Below, one piece after another: positions 60,951 through 64,000 of a stretch of DNA of 64,000 bases; position 1 is the first letter of the stretch; each line of letters opens with the position of its first letter. The notes beneath the pieces are model-generated. The model did not search any database and was not told the DNA's origin. It saw only the letters and a program-made list of their open reading frames with translations. Made by a program: the position numbers and the translations under genes. Origin of the DNA: Clostridiales bacterium (lineage in GTDB: Bacteria > Bacillota > Clostridia > Oscillospirales > Acutalibacteraceae); assembly GCA_012839345.1 (NCBI GenBank), contig DUNN01000017.1, forward strand, positions 1 to 64,000, in the 5' to 3' direction.

Positions 60951-62702
60951 ATGATTCGTATCAATCAGTATCGCACCCATGTGTGCGGTGAAATCAGCGA
61001 AAACGACATTGGTAAGGAAGTGCGCGTCGCAGGCTGGGTTGAAAGCATCCGCGATCACGGCGGCGTTCAGTTCGTCGACTTGCGCGACCACTACGGCGTA
61101 GTTCAGCTTGTAATTCATAATGAAGCTCTGCTGAATAACGTAACAAGAGAAAGTACCATAACCGCTTCCGGCATCGTGATTCTGCGCGACGAAGACACAA
61201 TTAACCCCAAAATAAATACCGGCACCGTCGAGGTTAAGGTAGAGACCTTGACGGTGCTTGGCAAAGCGCTTTCCAATCTGCCTTTTGAAGTAGGATCCTC
61301 CCGCGAAACCAAGGAGGACGTCCGTTTGAAATACCGTTACCTCGATTTGCGCAACCCACAGGTGCACAATAATATTGTGCTGCGCTCTAAGGTGATCTCT
61401 TTCCTGCGCCAGACCATGACGGAACTGGGTTTTCTGGAAATCCAGACCCCAATTCTTTCCGCATCGTCGCCGGAAGGGGCACGCGATTACCTGATTCCAA
61501 GCCGCCGCCATCAGGGCAAATTTTATGCGCTGCCGCAGGCTCCGCAGATTTTTAAGCAGCTTTTAATGGTTTCGGGCTTTGACCGTTATTTCCAGATTGC
61601 GCCGTGCTTCCGCGATGAGGATGCACGCGCCGACCGTTCCCCCGGCGAATTCTATCAGCTTGATTTTGAAATGGCATTCGCCACGCAGGAGGATGTATTT
61701 GCCGTTGCCGAGGAAGTGCTGAGCAAAACCTTCGCACAGTTTTCGGACAAGGAGGTTTCCAAGCCTCCGTTTGTGCGGATTCCTTATGCGGAATCCATGC
61801 TGAAATACGGAACGGATAAACCCGACCTGCGCAATCCGCTGGAAATCATCGATATTTCCGACCTGTTTGTGGAAACGGATTTCAAACCGTTTAAAGGCAA
61901 AACCGTGCGCGCCATTAACGTGCCGGATTGTGTAAGCCAGCCAAAGAGCTTCTTTGAATCCATGCTGAAATTCGCGGAATCCATCGGCATGAAAGGCTTG
62001 GGGTACATTAGTGTCACCGCGGACAACGAATACAAAGGGCCGATTAACAAATACCTTTCCGAAGAGGACCGCGCGGAGCTCATCCGCCGTTCCGGCTTGA
62101 AACCCGGCTGCGTCATCTTCTTTATAGCCGACGACCGGGAAACCGCGCCCAAACTGGCCGGCCAAATCCGCACCGAGCTGGGCCGCAGGCTGAATTTAAT
62201 TGACGAAAATTCCTATAAAATGTGCTTTATCGTTGACTTCCCCATGTACGAAATCGACGAGGAAACCGGCAATTACGCTTTTACGCACAACCCATTTTCC
62301 ATGCCGCAGGGCGGAATGGACGCGCTGCAGAACAAACGCCCCGACGAAGTGCTGGCGTACCAGTACGATATTGTCTGCAACGGCGTGGAGCTTTCCTCCG
62401 GTGCGGTGCGCAACCATGACATTGAAATCATGAAAAAGGCGTTTGAAATCGCCGGATATACCGAAGAGGACATCCAATCAAAGTTTACCTCGTTGTACCA
62501 CGCGTTCCAATACGGAGCCCCGCCGCATGCAGGCATGGCCCCCGGCGTGGACCGTATGATTATGCTGCTGACCGGCGAAGAAAATATCCGCGAGGTCATC
62601 GCATTCCCGATGAACTCCAATGCACAGGATGTGCTGATGGGCGCACCGAACGAGGTCACCGAGCAGCAGCTGCGCGAAGTGCACATTAAACTGAGAAAAT
62701 AA
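60951..62702 (+). CDS. aspS: aspartyl-tRNA synthetase
   Basis: A 583-residue class II synthetase of the bacterial type. It has an N-terminal OB-fold anticodon domain (GWVESIRDHGGVQFVDLRD), motif 2 (FRDEDARADRSPGEFYQLDFE), a GAD insertion (about residues 290-420) and motif 3 (GMAPGVDRMIMLLTGEENIRE). It charges tRNA-Asp. Followed by gatC and gatA, it is probably the non-discriminating form that also mischarges tRNA-Asn for amidation. ATG 60951 is used; the frame extends 19 codons upstream into the leader. AAGGGG lies about 13 nt before the ATG, a little long. Confidence 0.97.
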   Translation: MIRINQYRTHVCGEISENDIGKEVRVAGWVESIRDHGGVQFVDLRDHYGVVQLVIHNEALLNNVTRESTITASGIVILRDEDTINPKINTGTVEVKVETLTVLGKALSNLPFEVGSSRETKEDVRLKYRYLDLRNPQVHNNIVLRSKVISFLRQTMTELGFLEIQTPILSASSPEGARDYLIPSRRHQGKFYALPQAPQIFKQLLMVSGFDRYFQIAPCFRDEDARADRSPGEFYQLDFEMAFATQEDVFAVAEEVLSKTFAQFSDKEVSKPPFVRIPYAESMLKYGTDKPDLRNPLEIIDISDLFVETDFKPFKGKTVRAINVPDCVSQPKSFFESMLKFAESIGMKGLGYISVTADNEYKGPINKYLSEEDRAELIRRSGLKPGCVIFFIADDRETAPKLAGQIRTELGRRLNLIDENSYKMCFIVDFPMYEIDEETGNYAFTHNPFSMPQGGMDALQNKRPDEVLAYQYDIVCNGVELSSGAVRNHDIEIMKKAFEIAGYTEEDIQSKFTSLYHAFQYGAPPHAGMAPGVDRMIMLLTGEENIREVIAFPMNSNAQDVLMGAPNEVTEQQLREVHIKLRK

Positions 62703-62721
62703 ACCGCAAGGAGGGCTTTTC

Positions 62722-63000
62722 GTGGTCACCCATGAGGAAATACGCAAAATCGCCCGGCTGGCCAAACTTTCGATCAGCGACGACGAACTGGACCGCCTGA
62801 CAAAAGATATGAGCGAAATCATCGGATTTGCCGACACGATTAACGCCGTCAGCCCCGATGCTTCCGACTTTGACAATATCAACAACCTTTCCAACGCATT
62901 CCGTGAGGACACGGTTGTGCCTTCCTATGACCAGGAAGAAATTCTAAAAAACGCGCCGAATCAGGAAGATGGATATTTCCTGGTTAAAAAGCGCGTATAG
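62722..63000 (+). CDS. gatC: Asp-tRNA(Asn)/Glu-tRNA(Gln) amidotransferase subunit C
   Basis: A 92-residue subunit that stabilises GatA and contacts GatB. The N-terminal helix VTHEEIRKIARLAKLSISDDEL and the LREDTV-like block (AFREDTVVPSYDQEEILKNAP) are family hallmarks. GGAGGG is 8 nt before GTG 62722. It lies 19 nt after aspS and 9 nt before gatA. Confidence 0.95.
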   Translation: MVTHEEIRKIARLAKLSISDDELDRLTKDMSEIIGFADTINAVSPDASDFDNINNLSNAFREDTVVPSYDQEEILKNAPNQEDGYFLVKKRV

Positions 63001-63009
63001 GAGGCCGCT

Positions 63010-64000
63010 ATGGAAGGAAAAATTAAAAAAATCAGCCGAATGCTGGCTTCCAAAGAAATCAGCTGTACGGAACTGACCCAACAATACCTTGCCGCCATGG
63101 AACGCGACGACGGCAAGCTGAACGCTTATGTAAACCGTACGCCAGACGCGGCGCTGCAAGCCGCGAAGGCCGTTGATCAAAAAATTGCCGCGGGGGAAGC
63201 CCTTCTTCCCCTGGAAGGCATTCCAATGACATTAAAGGATAATATTTCCACCAAAGGCATTGAAACCACCTGCTGCTCCAAAATTTTGAAGGGCTACGTT
63301 CCCATTTACGACGCGACGGTATGGGAAATTCTGCAAAAGCAGAATGCCGTTCTGCTGGGCAAAACCAACATGGATGAGTTCGCCATGGGGTCTTCCTGTG
63401 AAACCTCGTGCTTTGGCGGCGCGAAAAACCCGCATAACCTTGCCCATGTGGCAGGCGGAAGCTCCGGCGGGGTCGCTTCTGCCGTTGGGGGCAACCTGGC
63501 CGTTTATGGCCTCGGTTCCGACACAGGCGGTTCCATCCGCCAGCCGGCCAGCTTCTGCGGCTTGGTCGGCTTAAAGCCGACTTACGGCGCGGTTTCCCGC
63601 TACGGGTTGATTGCTTACGCTTCCAGCTTTGACCAGATTGGCCCGATTACCTCCACTGTGGAGGATGCCGCCCTGGTTTACGACGCGATCTCGCTTTACG
63701 ACGAACGGGATTCCACCTCTAGTGGAAGAAAGGGTGCGCCGACCGCGCAGTCCCTAGTCAACCCCATCAAAGGAATGAAAATCGGCATTGCAAAAGAATA
63801 TTTTGAGGGCATCCGCGATGACGTACGCACGGCGGTGGAAGAAGCAATACGAGTCTATGAATCGCTCGGCGCAGAAATCGTCCATTTCGATATGCCATCC
63901 CTAAAATACAGCCTGCCGGTTTATTACATTCTGGCCTGCGCGGAGGCTTCCTCCAATCTAGGCCGGTATGACGGCATCCGCTACGGCTACCGCACCGACC
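63010..64000 (+). CDS. gatA: Asp-tRNA(Asn)/Glu-tRNA(Gln) amidotransferase subunit A, cut by the window edge
   Basis: The first 330 codons of an amidase-signature protein. The Ser-cisSer-Lys triad is visible: Lys in IPMTLKDNIS (about residue 78), cis-Ser in AGGSSGGVASAV (about 152), and nucleophile Ser in GSDTGGSIRQPASF (about 177). GatA makes ammonia from glutamine for GatB, which amidates Asp-tRNA-Asn or Glu-tRNA-Gln. AGGAGG precedes ATG 63010. gatB presumably follows outside the window. Confidence 0.96.
   Translation, partial: MEGKIKKISRMLASKEISCTELTQQYLAAMERDDGKLNAYVNRTPDAALQAAKAVDQKIAAGEALLPLEGIPMTLKDNISTKGIETTCCSKILKGYVPIYDATVWEILQKQNAVLLGKTNMDEFAMGSSCETSCFGGAKNPHNLAHVAGGSSGGVASAVGGNLAVYGLGSDTGGSIRQPASFCGLVGLKPTYGAVSRYGLIAYASSFDQIGPITSTVEDAALVYDAISLYDERDSTSSGRKGAPTAQSLVNPIKGMKIGIAKEYFEGIRDDVRTAVEEAIRVYESLGAEIVHFDMPSLKYSLPVYYILACAEASSNLGRYDGIRYGYRTD

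Overview
The window looks like a stretch of chromosome from a low-to-mid GC, anaerobic, spore-forming Firmicute of the class Clostridia. Gene content points loosely to the Oscillospiraceae/Acutalibacteraceae. The supporting features are a PdaA-type spore cortex deacetylase, reverse rubrerythrin with a PerR-like regulator, a GatCAB transamidation route fed by AspRS, an iron alcohol dehydrogenase with Rex-like operators, PdxR/ECF vitamin transport and strong AGGAGG-type ribosome binding sites. I see no rRNA or tRNA gene, CRISPR array, insertion sequence or prophage. Nearly all of it is ordinary core or accessory chromosome. Family calls rest on reading the translations; no database search was run.

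Layout. 1-8.2 kb: AraC regulator with DUF1836 protein, an orphan OadG subunit, AmtB behind an attenuator-like leader, a NYN/OST-HTH protein, a gpx-ohrR peroxide operon, a LysM exoprotein, and an HD hydrolase with two very small upstream genes. 8.5-13.1 kb: a complete cyanophycin operon (iadA-cphB-cphA). 13.3-18.8 kb: PdaA, a ParA-ComFB pair, a broken condensation-type acyltransferase, and two flavodoxin-derived redox proteins. 19.1-25 kb: Rex-boxed alcohol dehydrogenase, two FAD oxidoreductases, and perR-rubrerythrin. 25.3-36.3 kb: a cellobiose/beta-glucoside region with GH3 beta-glucosidase, a CUT1 ABC importer without ATPase, a LacI regulator and cellobiose phosphorylase, joined by shared CGTTTTCG operators. 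36.6-43 kb: GNAT-Tam pair, a 2-hydroxyacid dehydrogenase, a possible ribbon-helix-helix protein and ClpB. 43-46 kb: two small secreted-protein genes whose signal-peptide codons are shifted at A-runs, and release factor 3. 46.2-50.5 kb: LysM-CAP exoprotein, an MFS carrier, and a LexA-boxed radical SAM DNA-repair pair. 50.7-56 kb: O-antigen-ligase-like protein, P-type ATPase and flippase. 56.3-59 kb: two ECF S-components divergent from PdxR. 59.3-64 kb: peptidase T, then a 316-nt structured leader before aspS-gatC-gatA (gatA runs off the end).

How the genes work together. Several neighbourhoods are self-contained circuits. CphA stores Asp and Arg as cyanophycin, CphB releases beta-Asp-Arg and IadA splits it. 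The LacI protein probably reads the sugar imported by its own operon and controls cellobiose phosphorolysis. OhrR and PerR cover organic peroxide and H2O2. PdxR probably controls vitamin B6 uptake. AspRS with GatCAB makes Asn-tRNA and/or Gln-tRNA. The most interesting unexplained sequence is non-coding: the aspS leader with three copies of GGGAACCG, the amtB leader with an ANTAR-like hexaloop competing with a terminator, and a three-way-junction element at 28745-28831.
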